Assembly: GCA_009760855.2 (NCBI GenBank)
Contig: WPIO01000069.1
Coordinates: 2,028,001 to 2,092,000, forward strand
Length of the DNA: 64,000 bases
Reading direction: 5' to 3'
Origin: Cristatella mucedo
Lineage: Eukaryota; Bryozoa; Phylactolaemata; Cristatellidae
In this document: positions 35,970 through 46,842 of the stretch, piece after piece
How the letters are laid out: every line of letters begins with the position of its first letter
Numbering within the stretch: position 1 is the stretch's first letter
Program-made: the position numbers and the translations under genes
Notes under the pieces: generated by a model
Told to the model about the DNA's origin: nothing
Database searches by the model: none
The model's input: only the letters and a program-made list of their open reading frames with translations

Positions 35970-36015
35970 TTCTTCGAGGGCGCTTTATCAAGTGCATTAT
36001 TATTATTATTTTTAT
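34985..36015 (+). mobile_element. Family A LINE, C-terminal region and 3' end
   Basis: 5'-truncated. A 183-codon open frame (35,058-35,609) spans the C-terminal region ('LLADLHWLPVKQRIDFKVLS'), followed by a frameshifted end and the 3' UTR. The hairpin segment is replaced by a GA expansion. ATT tail at 35,995-36,013. Confidence 0.88.
35925..35964. repeat. (GA)n expansion inside a LINE 3' UTR
   Basis: About 36 bp of GA at the point where other family A copies have 'ctagagagagattgag'. It grew from that short seed and destroyed one arm of the terminal hairpin. Confidence 0.9.
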
Positions 36016-36194
36016 AAATTGCTGCTACCAATTTTTGTACGCTATAACCATGAAGTAAAGTTGATAAGAGGAGTTAGGAAGGTCATGGTCTACAGTATGT
36101 TACGACCATTCGTTCACGCAAATTGGAGCCGTAAAGCACATCGCAGCTGAAAGCTTCTTCGCCAAGATACGGGACGTCAAAAATTGAGTTTTTA

Positions 36195-36305
36195 CAGCAG
36201 CAATATGAGCTGTTACGGCGCGCGAGGTAAGGCGATTGTTTTTCACGACCTCAGTTCTGAGTTAGTTGTTTCCTATCCCAATGTGGCAAACCTTTATGTC
36301 GAATG
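36195..36305 (+). mobile_element. SINE-1 remnant
   Basis: 'gcgaggtaaggcgattgttt' and 'cacgacctcagttctgag' match the SINE-1 head; the rest is lost or diverged. Confidence 0.55.
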
Positions 36306-36309
36306 CAAG

Positions 36310-36945
36310 AATTTATGATTATTTAGAAGTGCTATGCAAAAAGATGCTGATGAGCTCTTAAGACTATGCTCTTTCTTGAGCTACGAATTTCGACCATGTG
36401 TCTCCTTTGCAAAAGAGCTAGGATGGCTGCCGGAGGATCAGTGGGTACAGAGCGAAGCTTTTTCCCCTACCTACATGACCTACCACAGCCTGGTTCTTCT
36501 CTGCGTAGCAAAACTGCAGCACTAGTTTTAGCCTCTTCGTGCCCTCATAAACGGTACGGACAATATATTAGCTATTCCGTTACTTCACTTAAAGACACTT
36601 ATCGACAGAAGCTTAGCTCGACGGGTCCTAGACTGTGAAACTCGCTGCCACAATTCTTTGCCAACCACAACTTCAGTCCTGTTGCCCGCTTTGTCTCATA
36701 CTTTTCAGCGGCCCTGGGCTGCTACTTCCATGCTAATCACTACGTTAACTGCTCTCTCGACTGTGCTTGGCTTCCTCATTTTCATTGTTGTGTGCGATGA
36801 AGTCGGTTTGCTCCCATAAGCCACTTGGGCTAGGAGTGGGCTATGCAAAACTCAATTATTTAAAACACGGATAGTCATCATTGCTTTAACAGGTACATAC
36901 AGAGATACATTGGCTCCATATATTAAATTACATTACATTACTAAG
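36310..36945 (+). mobile_element. Family B LINE, C-terminal region and 3' UTR
   Basis: 'KELGWLPEDQWVQSEAF' near 36,410-36,460 and 'STGPRL' near 36,625 match family B. The copy ends with 'ttacattacattacta' at about 36,930-36,945, the family's tail repeat. Confidence 0.75.
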
Positions 36946-37840
36946 AGCTTGGATTAGAATTCTGGTGCAAGCACTCCAGTGTCTTCACACCAGATTGAGG
37001 ATCTTGAAATAATTGCGACGTTCTTCAGATAGCCGATAACTCAGCAAAGCAGGATTGCATGGATGGTACTGTTTAAACTACTACTGGCTGAGACGCTGAG
37101 CTGATTTTTTTCAGCAGCCAGTACGCCAGCAGCATTCCTGAATAAGGCGGAGGGTAACAATAATTGAATGCAATTGTCGTCGACACCTACATTTAATAAT
37201 AATAATATACTTGGTATTTTGATTTTTTTGACATTTGACATTTTGTAACATTTGACATGTTATTAGTTTTAGCAATGTTGGGTCTTATTTTGCAGTATGG
37301 CAGCAGGTTGAGGGTATAGCTCAAGATGAAACGAAAGGTTATTCATCTTTGTAATTGGCGGTCTTTTTAAATTAGTATGCCTAAATTATAGGCTCACTTA
37401 AGTGATATAAGTAGAACCAAAATAGTCTTCCAGCTAGCGATTGACACTTCCATGTCATAAAGCCACTGGAAGTAAGGCGCCGTAAACATGTGAATCTCAG
37501 CTAATCTTGGGAACCCCTAATGTTAGGCATTCACTACATAAACGACAGCCGTTTCTCTTGACCCTCATATAACACACTCGAATGTAACACAGCACCCAGT
37601 TTACCGTACTGCAAGATGTAATTTCTTGGGTAGAGTAGAGCTAAAGAAATATGTTGTGATCAACGTTAGCTGTCTGTGAGTTTTAATTAGATTTGGAATT
37701 CCTATTGCTCAATTGCCAATCTATTAAACAGTGATGCCTTGCAAGCTTGTTATGCTAGATGAGAAGGACTATGATAATCATCGACACCCGTTGTTTAGTT
37801 TTCCACAATATCACCTACGTGTTTTTTCCAACATCAACTC
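36946..37840. other. Unassigned sequence
   Basis: No recognised gene or repeat beyond short ATA runs near 37,195. Confidence 0.4.
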
Positions 37841-37847
37841 CGTAGTG

Positions 37848-38035
37848 GTAGCAACTGAAGATAGATGTTGCCATTGGTGTCACACCTGACACTGCAGCAA
37901 GGTGGCATGCAAGAGTGGAAGCTGTAACCGCTATGAATGATCGACTAAATAAAACTATAGGCCCTTTGGAGCAACTTTCGGAAGACAGAAACAAATTACT
38001 TGAAAAAACAAGTGAAGCTGGCAGTCTTCAATATT
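37848..38035 (+). CDS. Possible exon, helical protein, unknown
   Basis: An open frame of about 60 codons without a local ATG, preceded by 'gtggtag' as a possible acceptor and ending in TGA. The reading 'RWHARVEAVTAMNDRLNKTI' continues with an acidic, leucine-rich segment that looks like coiled coil. Composition is protein-like, but no family is recognised. It may be an exon of a host gene or a relic. Confidence 0.3.
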
Positions 38036-39039
38036 GAATTTTGAAGTTAAAATTGTTGGCTCAGTTGAGTTAAGTCACAGCTTCCTAAGAACACTGACCT
38101 CGCTCAGAAAAGACAGCAGGATAAAGAGACAAACTTCAAATACCCATACTCTCTTCTCGAGATTGATTTTTCAAGAACTTTTAGAAGACTTTTTCTAAGA
38201 ATCAGTACTTGAGGAAACAATGTAATGTGGAGTGTGTGGAGGTGCAGTAGCACAAACAATCCACCGAAGGACACTAACCCGTAAGGATTGTGACGAGATT
38301 GATATTTTAAACTTGGACACTGCAATATATTTATAGTGCTACTGCACCAAATACAATTGGTTTTCAACAATGCAATACAACTAGTGTCGCTTAAAAAATG
38401 TTTACAGATGCGTGCTCATAATACTCTAAAGTATACCACATATGGCAAGTGATAAAGTATTTTAAAGACATGGCTAACCGTTGGCACGAAGGCCTCAGCC
38501 CAGTGATTAAGTAGCTCAGCCAACCAAGGTCAATGTGAATTCTCTTGATTACTGAGCTTGAGCTCAGAGGCATTTGTGAACCACCCGAATAGAGCTTAAA
38601 TTCTCTTAGGCGCTATACAAATGAATCATTGTAACAGCGATAGCAAAAAATGTCTCTCGTATCGGTCGTACTCTACAATAGAAAAGCTTAATTAAATCAT
38701 AATCTAAGGCTCAGCTGTGCTTCATAATTGTTTCCTGTAGCATCTCTATAGTAAAAATTATTTGCAGACACGTTTTGCATTGAGAGTGTTTAGCATTAGA
38801 AAGTGAAAACTAAATCTGCTTTGAGTCGGGCATACCTTCGGGCGGTTACCAGTTGCAGCCTACGCCGCAGGAAGGCAGATGCAGTGCTCTTAGCGTGCTC
38901 TGCAAAGGAATTATATTTCAAGGAAATAGTGCGGTTATGAACGGTCACGTTACCATGCGGCAACTCCTCCCACTTTTGCCCAATAACTATTGGGCAGTTC
39001 AGGCGCCTTTGCGTCCTTACACAAAAGACCGGCTGATTT
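38036..39039. other. Unassigned sequence
   Basis: A trace of an L2-like 3' end ('cttaaattctcttaggcgc') is visible at about 38,595-38,620. Nothing else recognised. Confidence 0.4.
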
Positions 39040-39205
39040 AGCAGCCTATTTTGTGTAGCGATAGAAAAGCCAGTATGGCTACGACCACCGCTTGCAGCAG
39101 CGACAATGGAACGCCTTCTGCAGTATTCAAACCCACGACCTCGGGATCGAGGTCATGAAAAACAACCACCTTACCAAGGTGTGCCATCCCGGCTCCTTGC
39201 ACCTC
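39040..39205 (-). mobile_element. SINE-1, copy 5
   Basis: Minus-strand copy: head at 39,180-39,196 ('gtgccatcccggctcc' is the complement of the 5' start), B box 'tcaaacccacga' complement at 39,128-39,139, body to about 39,045. It faces copy 6 in inverted orientation about 180 bp away. Confidence 0.8.
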
Positions 39206-39383
39206 AGCCGGCCCACTTAATCTGAGCCGCAAAAAAAGAGACCGGCCATCGATTAGCTGGAAGGCCGGTCAATTCATTTGGCAGCAGAAAAGGACTCGCG
39301 AAAAAAACAAGCTAAACTCTCACTAAAGTGTCAAGCCCAGCGGCAAGGGGCAGCCAAAATTGTAGACGCGGTATCACCTAATA

Positions 39384-39545
39384 GTCGGAATGGTACAAAA
39401 GGTAAGGCGGCATCATTTAACGACCACAGTCCCAAGATCGTGGGTTTGACTCCTGCTGTGGGTGAATCTTTATCACCATTGTAAACGTTGGCGATAGCCA
39501 TAAAAGCTCTGTCGCTGTACAAAAGAGGCTGCTAAATGCGCTAGA
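39384..39545 (+). mobile_element. SINE-1, copy 6
   Basis: Head slightly truncated ('ggaatggtacaaaaggtaag'); B box 'gtgggtttgactcctg'; body 'gatagccataaaagctct'; ends near 'aatgcgctagaa'. Confidence 0.8.
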
Positions 39546-39559
39546 ATTAATTCCTTTAC

Positions 39560-40685
39560 AGTCCGGCATGCAACCGCTGACGATTCTGAATGACCCGAGA
39601 GCGTAAGAATAGGTATTCCACCGCCTCCCACAGCTTCGCAGCCTCCGCCCGTGGCGAATTTATGTTTCAGTGAACCGCGTGCGTCTGAGAGCTTTCCAAC
39701 ACAAGTATACCATTACTACCAGTGGTGCGTACGCTATGCTTTGTTATGATAGCCATGCCAGTTTTGATATTGTTTTACGTGGGGTCCAGCCTTCATGCTC
39801 TATCGATGTCTCTGCCGCTATTTATAGCCAGCCTTCATTACGCCTTGGGCCGCCGGACGACCACAACTTGTTTATCGTGCTTGAGCCAGTTTGTCCCCAC
39901 TGTGCTGCCCAATTTTCCTAATGCTCCGCTAGTATGTAAATTTTAAACTACTTTGTCCTCTGCGTAAAAGCCAAATGATCCTAATGTCAAAAACTCTTTT
40001 GCCAGCCTGCTGCCATTATACATATAGCATTATTAGACCATTACCTTTGGAGACCGTGTATTTAGTTCATATGTTTCTGGTTGTAGGACATTTCCCCCTG
40101 AACGTTTTACCCTCCCTGACATTTCCCCTCCCCCGGTGGACCCAAGTAAATTTCCCTTGGTCATTTTCACCTCGGGGTAGGACATTTCCCACCATGTTGA
40201 TGACTGTATAACTAAGAATAGACGCGCACACGCACACGCACGCACTCACGCACACACGCACACACACACACGCACACACACATATATATCAATGTACACA
40301 TATATTTTAACATACGCGATTGAATGAAGTTCATAGTCTATTTAAAGAAAATCAACTCAATACAATTAGAGAAATGGATGGATTAGAAGAATGGTTTCTA
40401 ATAGAGCGAGCGGCTGCGTCTGCGGCGGTGGCGGCAGCGTCAGCAGCAAGCTATACAGTTTTGTCTCGCGGAAGTTAGGTCCCGGTGGAAGACGTCAGGC
40501 ACGTATTCCTAACCGTCAAAGCGGACGCGGGCTACGACGTGCGGAGCATTCCTGCAATAAGCGCTGAGCCTCCAAGATCTAGTGAGTATAACTCGACCGC
40601 AAGAGATCTAGTTATGCCCAAATAGGCCATAGTTAAAGGGCGAAATACGAGCCAACGTGGATTTAGGTGGTGGAGGCGTGGCCCA
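39560..40685. other. Unassigned sequence with a (CA)n tract
   Basis: No gene recognised. A CA/CGCA-rich tract at about 40,225-40,283, a small family A coding remnant at 40,043-40,075 ('ggagaccgtg' region), and a GC-richer segment at 40,400-40,680 without motif. Confidence 0.4.
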
Positions 40686-40687
40686 CA

Positions 40688-40955
40688 CTAAAACCTAAAC
40701 CCTAACCCTAAACACTTGACCCTGAAATCATAAAATATGAACCCTAAAACCTAAAAGAAAATCCTAAATACTAGAAACCCTAAAACCTAAATTATACACA
40801 CTAAACCATAAAACCCTAAACGCTAAACCCTAAACACTAAACTCAAAACATTAAGCCCTCAACCCTAAAAATCCTAAATTATGAACGATCAGCCCTAAAA
40901 CCCTATTTCCTTGACATACTAAGCCCCATAAACCTAAACCATAAGCCATATAAAG
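40688..40955. repeat. Degenerate telomere-like (CCCTAAA)n array
   Basis: Starts 'aaaacctaaaccctaaccct' and continues for about 260 bp with CCCTAAA, CCTAAA and CCTAAAC units in varying spacing, increasingly mutated. It resembles an interstitial telomeric sequence. The mix of 6- and 7-base units does not settle which telomere type is native. Confidence 0.75.
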
Positions 40956-41019
40956 GTAATGCGTACCCCAGAAGAGAAGTATCTGGGGAACGGCCAGGAT
41001 AGAGAATTTCTGTACCCTA

Positions 41020-41350
41020 TGCTACCTCAGCCTGGAACTTACTCATTACTTGCATCACACCAGCCCTTGACTTGACCACATTTAAAGAGAACTTAAAACG
41101 CATCTATTTAAATATAATTGAATATAATTTATTTGCATTGCGCCCCCTGAGAACTTAATCTCTGTTCAGGCGGTTCACATATGCCTTAGGGCTCGAGCCC
41201 ACGAGCTCAGCCAGACCTTGGTATGGGTGCACACCTTAACCACTGGACCAAACCAGCTCATCTAATTAGGACAGCATGTAGTTGGTCCCTGTAATTTTTC
41301 CTTCATGTGGTAAAGCGTACTGACACTGTGCATGCTGTCACAAACCGCAG
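41020..41350 (+). mobile_element. Family A LINE, end of coding region, split by SINE-2
   Basis: 'cctggaacttactcattac' (the AWNSLP box) and 'ccacatttaaagagaactta' lead to 'catctattta'; after the SINE-2 insertion, 'aggacagcatgtagttgg' resumes the element, which stops inside its 3' UTR. Confidence 0.8.
41111..41258 (-). mobile_element. SINE-2: tRNA-like head, family A-type tail
   Basis: Read on the minus strand: 'gagctggtttggtccagtgg' (A box TGGTCCAGTGG), then B-box-like 'ggctcgagccc' about 50 bp later, so a tRNA-derived pol III head of about 72 nt. It joins a body with 'agagattaagttctcag' and an AT-rich end, matching the family A 3' hairpin region. Flanking 10-bp repeats 'catctattta' (41,101-41,110) and 'catctaatta' (41,259-41,268) look like a target duplication. 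Confidence 0.8.
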
Positions 41351-41354
41351 TTAA

Positions 41355-41760
41355 TAATAAGAATAATTATTATAATGCACTTGATAAAGCACCCACAGAG
41401 AACTTAATTATCTATCTAGGCGCTTTACATTTGCGGCATAGGGAAATACAGTTGAATGGTAAGAAAAATCATGCTTGAAAAACAAACAAAATGAATAACA
41501 TGGTTAGGGGTGACATGCACAGGTTCAGCATGCAAATGTGGTTAGTGGCAGCATGCACAGTGGCAGCATGCATAAGCAAATGAAGGACGAATCAGAGGAA
41601 CCCACTAAATGCTGTCCTAAATAGGTGTGTTTTTAAGTTCTTTTTAAATGTGGTCAGGTCAGGGGACGTTCTGAAGCAGGTCGGCAGGGAATTCCAGGCT
41701 TTGGGAGCATATGAAGTAAGTGCACGGTCTCCAAAGGATTTAAGGTTTGTACGAGGTATA
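41355..41760 (-). mobile_element. Family A LINE, 3' end
   Basis: Minus-strand 5'-truncated copy with AAT tail, 3' UTR and the last coding segment ('SFGDRALTSYAPKAWNSLPT' is readable). Confidence 0.88.
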
Positions 41761-41774
41761 ACGAGGTACATTTG

Positions 41775-41890
41775 CATGTCGACCATGTGGATGTCAACCT
41801 TAACCATGTTATTCTTGTTGTTTATCAAGCTTGATATTATTAGCCATTCGATCGAGTTCCCCCTGCAGCAAATGTAAAGTGCCTACAAAT
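41775..41890 (+). mobile_element. Family A 3' UTR fragment
   Basis: 'accatgttattcttgttgtt' to 'gcagcaaatgtaaagtgcct' in sense, then 'acaaataaatacaaatgaat' instead of the ATT tail. It abuts the previous minus-strand copy. Confidence 0.7.
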
Positions 41891-43398
41891 AAATACAAAT
41901 GAATGAATTATATTTACTGGACTATAATGTACACGATACTACACTGTGATCAGTCATTGGATGGGACTGACCTGTGTCTGACTGATATTATGGCAGTTTC
42001 AAGATTAGTGGCTTAAAGTCTAAAAGGGTAGCGATTTAATTAAAAGTTACAATGTATTTCTAGATAGCTGCCAAGTTCTTGAAACCTTGTCAATTAACTG
42101 TGAACGCTCCTTTGACATAAATCTCCTATAGCCTTTATGTTGTGCTTGTCCGTCTTTCAGCTGAGCTGATTGCAAACTAGCTGTAATGCAAACCAGCTGG
42201 ATTGAAGGCAGTCTAAATTAAACCTGTTGTAAGATGAACTAAAAGTCATCTTGTCAAAGTGACATGTACTTAAATTTCATCAATATTTAGGAATTTTTCT
42301 TCTCGAATATCTGAAAATGTTTTGGTGATGCGCTACTTGTGTATCTTTTAGCAGTGCTCAGGGTTCTATCCAATAGTTTCTTCGAAGCTGGTTTCAGAGT
42401 TTCCTGTGCGGGGCCTTGTTTTCTGCATCAGTCTCACCGCCGTGAGACATTCTAACGTTCCCTCTGTTGAGAGTACAAATTGCTTTGCAGCATGTCCACA
42501 AGTCGTTCCTGTAAGCTGCCTTTCGAGTTCTCTATTCGGTTTTCAATAATTCTATAATAACTATAAAGTCCATTCGCTAAATATAATTTCAAAAATTAAA
42601 GAAAGCTTTACCCAGTCGCAGAAAATCATGGCAGTATAGCCACTGCAGCTGCTACTTTGTTCCGCTAGAGGGCTTTTGTTTTCGATGCGAGGCCTACCAA
42701 CTATTCGGGGTATCCTGTCAAAATAATTATTGACTACCCAGCTGTAAACATGTATGCTTGTGAAAAGAAGTTAGTATTATAGTGTCAGTTTCCCAACCAC
42801 TATACTTAACTGCCTTGCTTATCAGGCCTTGCAGAAAGGCATCAAGCTTCTATGAAGGTGGGTTTTTTGGCTGTAGCACATTCGACAGAGCCTGAGATTT
42901 ACTGTGAAGTCCAGCTACATGTGTTTTAGTACACAAAGCCAAAGCTGTCTGCAAATTGCATATCCATAGTCACTCTATGGGTTCTTTAATCAGACCAGTG
43001 CCTTGTCCAATACTTCAGCAAAACACACTTGACTCGATGACTCCGTCAACTTTGCTAGCTCTACAAAATGGATAGTGAGCTGAATTTGCAATAAGCTGCA
43101 TTATATTATTCAGACTTCGCGAAGCTGAGTCAGATATGGACATTGTCGACCACAATCTTTGCTCAGACCTTGCCAGCAACCGTAAGTAGGCTGTAGTGCT
43201 TGGCTAATGTATAGAACATTAAAAACTAAAAAAACGGTTTTCCTTGTGCTCATAGTTTTCAATCACCAAAGTTTGAATCTGAACTCATACGCTGCTGCGA
43301 TGTGAATAGGTGGCACTGTCAAGTCGTAGTCACATTTCCTAACGTGTATGTTGTCATTCCTGTAAGCCACCAGTTTTTCGTTGCTTTTAAAATTATAG
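41891..43398. other. Unassigned sequence upstream of a probable exon
   Basis: About 1.5 kb without recognised repeats or motifs. Likely intron if the following exon is real ('ttttaaaattatag' acceptor at 43,385-43,398). Confidence 0.4.
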
Positions 43399-43778
43399 CT
43401 ACTGATCAGGCACCTGAACCAGCACAGCACGAAGCTGCTGAGGACATTAAGCTGAAGCTGGCGATGGCCAGCAGCAGTAGCTTTACAGTGCATGTAGAGT
43501 GCATGGACATGGCCGTCGCAGCAAAGGGTACTGTTCTGCTCGCTCTTGGGCGTTACCGCTTAAAGGAGTACGACAGGAGTGGAATGCAGATAAGCAGCTG
43601 GATCCCAGGTATGACCAAGAGCGGAAAATACGACTGTGTTCACTTGGTTGACGAGCTGAGGGATCAACGTGTGGCAGTCGGACTGTTCAATCGAAAGACG
43701 CTTTGTAACAGCACTGTGGTGCTGCTAAGACGAAATCCTGCTGATGGTGCCACGTGGCTGCAGGAGGAGGAAATATAA
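43399..43778 (+). CDS. Probable host exon, propeller/NHL-like, cut by a LINE
   Basis: An open frame of about 126 codons starts after a good acceptor ('ttttaaaattatag'). It encodes an acidic linker, then 'DMAVAAKGTVLLALGRYRLK' with 'EYDRSGMQISSWIPG', reminiscent of NHL or other beta-propeller blades ('...iaV..dG.i.va......v..yd..G'), then 'HLVDELRDQRVAVGLFNRKT'. The frame ends in TAA codons supplied by the tail of the inverted LINE at 43,779, so the insertion may truncate the exon. Composition is more GC-rich and protein-like than its surroundings. The specific protein is not recognised; the NHL reading is tentative. Confidence 0.5.
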
Positions 43779-44017
43779 TAATAATAATAATAATAATAAT
43801 ATTGCACTTGATTAAGCGCCCTCAGAGTACTTAATCTCTTTCTAGGCGCTTTACATTTGCTGCAAAGTGATACGCAATAGAATAGTAAGTAAAATCATGC
43901 TTGAAAAACAAACAAAATGAATAACATGGTTAGGGGTTACATGCACTGGGTCAGCATGCAAATGTGGTTAGTGGCAGCATGAACAGTGTCAGCACGCATA
44001 AGCACATCGAGGACGAA

Positions 44018-44782
44018 TCACAAGGACCCACTAAATGCTGTCCTAAATAGGTATGTTTTTAAGTTTCTTTTAAATGTGGTCAGGTCAGGGGATGTTCTGA
44101 TGCAGGTCGGGAGGGAGTTCCAGGCTGTGGGAGCATACGAGCTAAATGCACGGTCTCCAAAGGATTTAAGGTTTGTACGAGGTATTTCTAGACTGTTGGA
44201 TTCCGAAAAGCGAGTGGTACGATGCTTTGCCTGATGGGGTAGTATCTCTGAAAGATAGGCCGGAGCCATAGAATGAAGAGACCTAAAAGTGAGCGACAAA
44301 ACCTTGAAGTCAATCCGTTGCTTGACTGGTAACCAGTGCAGGTCGGCGAGAAGTGGAGTAATGTGGCAACAGCGACGCTCACGACAGACAAGCCTAGCTG
44401 CAGAGTTTTGCACCAGCTGCAATCGCCTGATCGCACATGCTGGTAGGCCAGTAAGCAGTGAGTTGCAGAAGTCGAGACGAGATGTCACGAATGCATGGAC
44501 CAACTTGGACGTGGTATCCTTATCTAAACAAGGCCTAATTTTAGCAATGTTATGAAGCTGAAAATAGGCTGATTTGACTGTGGAGCTGATGTGGTCGTCT
44601 AACGAGAGGTTGCTTTGGAATATGACACCTAGATTTCGAGCTGATGCAACTGGAGATATGCTGGCAGAGCCAATTTTGAAAGTCAGCCTTTCCAATTTCT
44701 GAATAACACTAGGTTTTCCCATAACTAGTAAGTTAGTTTTATCACTAGTTTTAGAAAATTTGTTTTCCCGGATGTAATGCAT
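44018..44782 (-). pseudogene. Family A LINE C-terminal region (254 codons open)
   Basis: A long undamaged frame covering the post-RT region: 'KTNLLVMGKPSVIQKLERL' near the start, 'AFVTSRLDFCNSLLTGLPA', 'LLADLHWLPVKQRIDFKVLS' and 'YAPTAWNSLPTCIRTSPDLT' near the end. The role of this region in L2/CR1 ORF2 is not well defined; it follows the RT thumb. It is cut off from a functional RT by the upstream deletion. Confidence 0.85.
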
Positions 44783-44867
44783 GCAGCAAGTGAGTTGAGA
44801 GAATTTGAGGTGCTCGAAGGCTGGGAGGGCTTAGTGTTTAGAAGTGAAAAGATTGTGCTGCATTCAG

Positions 44868-45560
44868 CTATAGTGAAAAGGACCGGACCTCGTTGCCCTG
44901 ATACCCGAAGCAATGCTGACTTTGTGATCTGGTATCAAAAGCTGCAGAAAGATCGAGCAAAACAAGAAGAGGAACGTGATTAGCTCTACAGCCAGACTGG
45001 AACTTACTAGCAAGGTGTGAGGTTTCGATATACGAGTTCAGCTGGTCTGCCACGACCCGTTCCAGTGTCTTTGATAGGAATGGTAGAAGAGAGACTGGGC
45101 GGTAGTTGCTTAAGTTCTCTTGGTCTAGTGTAGCTTTCTTGAGAAGTGGCCTGACTACAGTTTTTTTGAAAGGTGCTGGGACCTGACCTGAGGCTAATGA
45201 CATATTAATGATGTTGGTTATGCATGGCAGCAGCAGATCAATGCAACGGAGGAGCAGGACAGAGGGAATAGGGTCCAGTGGACTTGTTGTCTTCTTTGAT
45301 TGAGATACGAGCTTTAGGACTACATCACTAGTGACCTGTTTAAATGCAGACATTGAGGCGCAGCCAGGAACCGAGGAACAGCATTCTAGTGGGAAGGTTG
45401 TCATCGCAGGGATGGATTCCCTGATTTTGTCTATCTTCTGCACAAAGAATCGAGAGAAGCGATCGGCTAGATCATCACAAGGATCATCAGGTAAGGAGCT
45501 AACCTGGGAACGGTTGAGGAGATGGTTTATTGTCGACATCAACATTTTTGGATTGTGCAT
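44868..45560 (-). pseudogene. Family A LINE linker and RT N-terminal part
   Basis: A 230-codon frame: 'MHNPKMLMSTINHLLNRSQV' linker, 'TSPLDPIPSVLLLRCIDLLL' (the 'DPiPt.ll' box before RT), 'KTVVRPLLKKATLDQENLSN', 'YRPVSLLPFLSKTLERVVA' (RT block 1-2), 'LLVLLDLSAAFDT' (block 3, first catalytic Asp), after which the frame leaves the element at the deletion. Confidence 0.85.
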
Positions 45561-46332
45561 CTGTGATTCAACAATGTTTCTATAGAAGCTAGACTTAGCC
45601 TTTGCTAGGATCGATTGGTACGACCTACAGTAGTCATCATATGCCTGTCGATGGACAGTTAGTCCGGATCTTTTGTACGCCTTTTCAAGCTTTCGTTTAG
45701 TAGACTTGGCTAGTTTAATGTCTGTGGTAAACCATAGGCCGTCTGGGCGGGGGGCGCACAGTGCGCTTTGTCAAAGGTGCAAACTCGTCGAGTGTGTCAG
45801 CTAGTGTCGTGTTGTAGCAATCTACCAGTGATGACAGATCGGAGGGAGGACTGAGCAGCAAAGGTGAAGCAGATATGCTCGCACGGACAGCATCGATGTC
45901 AAGGGTCTTGAGGTTTCGCAATTCACAGGTTATTTTAGAGGAGAATGTGGGCACACACTGTAGATTGAATGAGATCTGCATGCGGTCAGATAAGCAGGAT
46001 TTGGTGATAAGTGGTGATTACAAAGTGCAGTAAGTTAAGAAGACTCACAGTGACTCATGTGGGGGAGCCTGATGAGAGGTTCGAGACAATGATTGGAAAA
46101 AAAAACGAGCAGGTGCTCAGCTGGCAGTACCAGCCCAATGAGTGGCATCTCACCTGGCGGTTCCAGCCACAAAGGCGGCTATTGGGTGCTTTTCTTTTGT
46201 TAATGCTTAGTTCACGAATCCTACCAACAAGACCAATATCTAGGAATGCATTTGATCTATGATGAAGAAGCGATAGCAGCTGCAGAAGATAATAACTAAC
46301 ATAACTAACATGCAGGTTGTGTTTGATAAGAT

Positions 46333-46530
46333 GCTGAAACTAATGCAGCTGTTATATCAGCTAAAGCTAAGTTAGGACTTGGCATTGGTGGTGTGTTGAA
46401 TGATTAATTTTTAACTGATTTTCTAAAAGATTAAGTAAGTAATCCTGCAAGTCTAAATAAGATAAAAACTACGCTCGTGGAATCGTTGATGGAATGTTAG
46501 ATATCACTAGAAAAAGATTTAAATTTTTTT
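46333..46530 (+). pseudogene. Viral small Ala/Gly-rich protein fragment (unknown)
   Basis: A 24-codon stretch 'AETNAAVISAKAKLGLGIGG' runs to a TAA at 46,405; about 75 bases later 'GIVDGMLDITRKRFKFF' is readable in another frame. The Ala/Gly-rich amphipathic style resembles membrane-active or minor virion proteins, but this is an impression only. It points towards the minus-strand genes. Confidence 0.35.
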
Positions 46531-46842
46531 AACTAACCTATTTTTATTTTTTTATTGTTTTTTATATCTAATAATCAACAGGATTGAATTTACTTCGTTT
46601 AAAAAATATCATACAATACTAATTGATCTATTTTCAATATATTATTAAGTTTATCTTCATAATTATAAGTGTCTTTAGTTACATAACTTCCATCAAGCAT
46701 GTCAGTACTAAAAAATCATTACCATTTTTTGAATTACATCTTTAATAAAACAAATTTTTAGTTGTTGGTTCATTCGATCAACAATTTACTTTTTTGCTTG
46801 CAAAATTAAATCTTAATCCATAGTTATTCGTTTAGACCCATC

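Larger units (their letters stand above)
43779..46300 (-). mobile_element. Family A LINE, near full length, RT core deleted
   Basis: Minus-strand copy with an (AAT)n tail at 43,779-43,800, 3' UTR, C-terminal region (44,782 to 44,018, one open frame of 254 codons), RT N-terminal part (45,560 to 44,868; 'NYRPVSLLPFLSKTLERVVA'), endonuclease remnant (45,981 to 45,715) and 5' leader up to about 46,300. Between about 44,725 and 44,930 a deletion removes the YADD-bearing part of the RT. The 3' end is almost identical to the copy at 63,858-64,000, so both are young. It separates the propeller-like exon from the viral island. Confidence 0.9.

Noticed and set aside
41187-41258. A functional tRNA gene on the minus strand
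   Set aside because: A and B boxes are present, but the sequence continues into a LINE-like tail and is flanked by a target duplication, so it is a SINE head.
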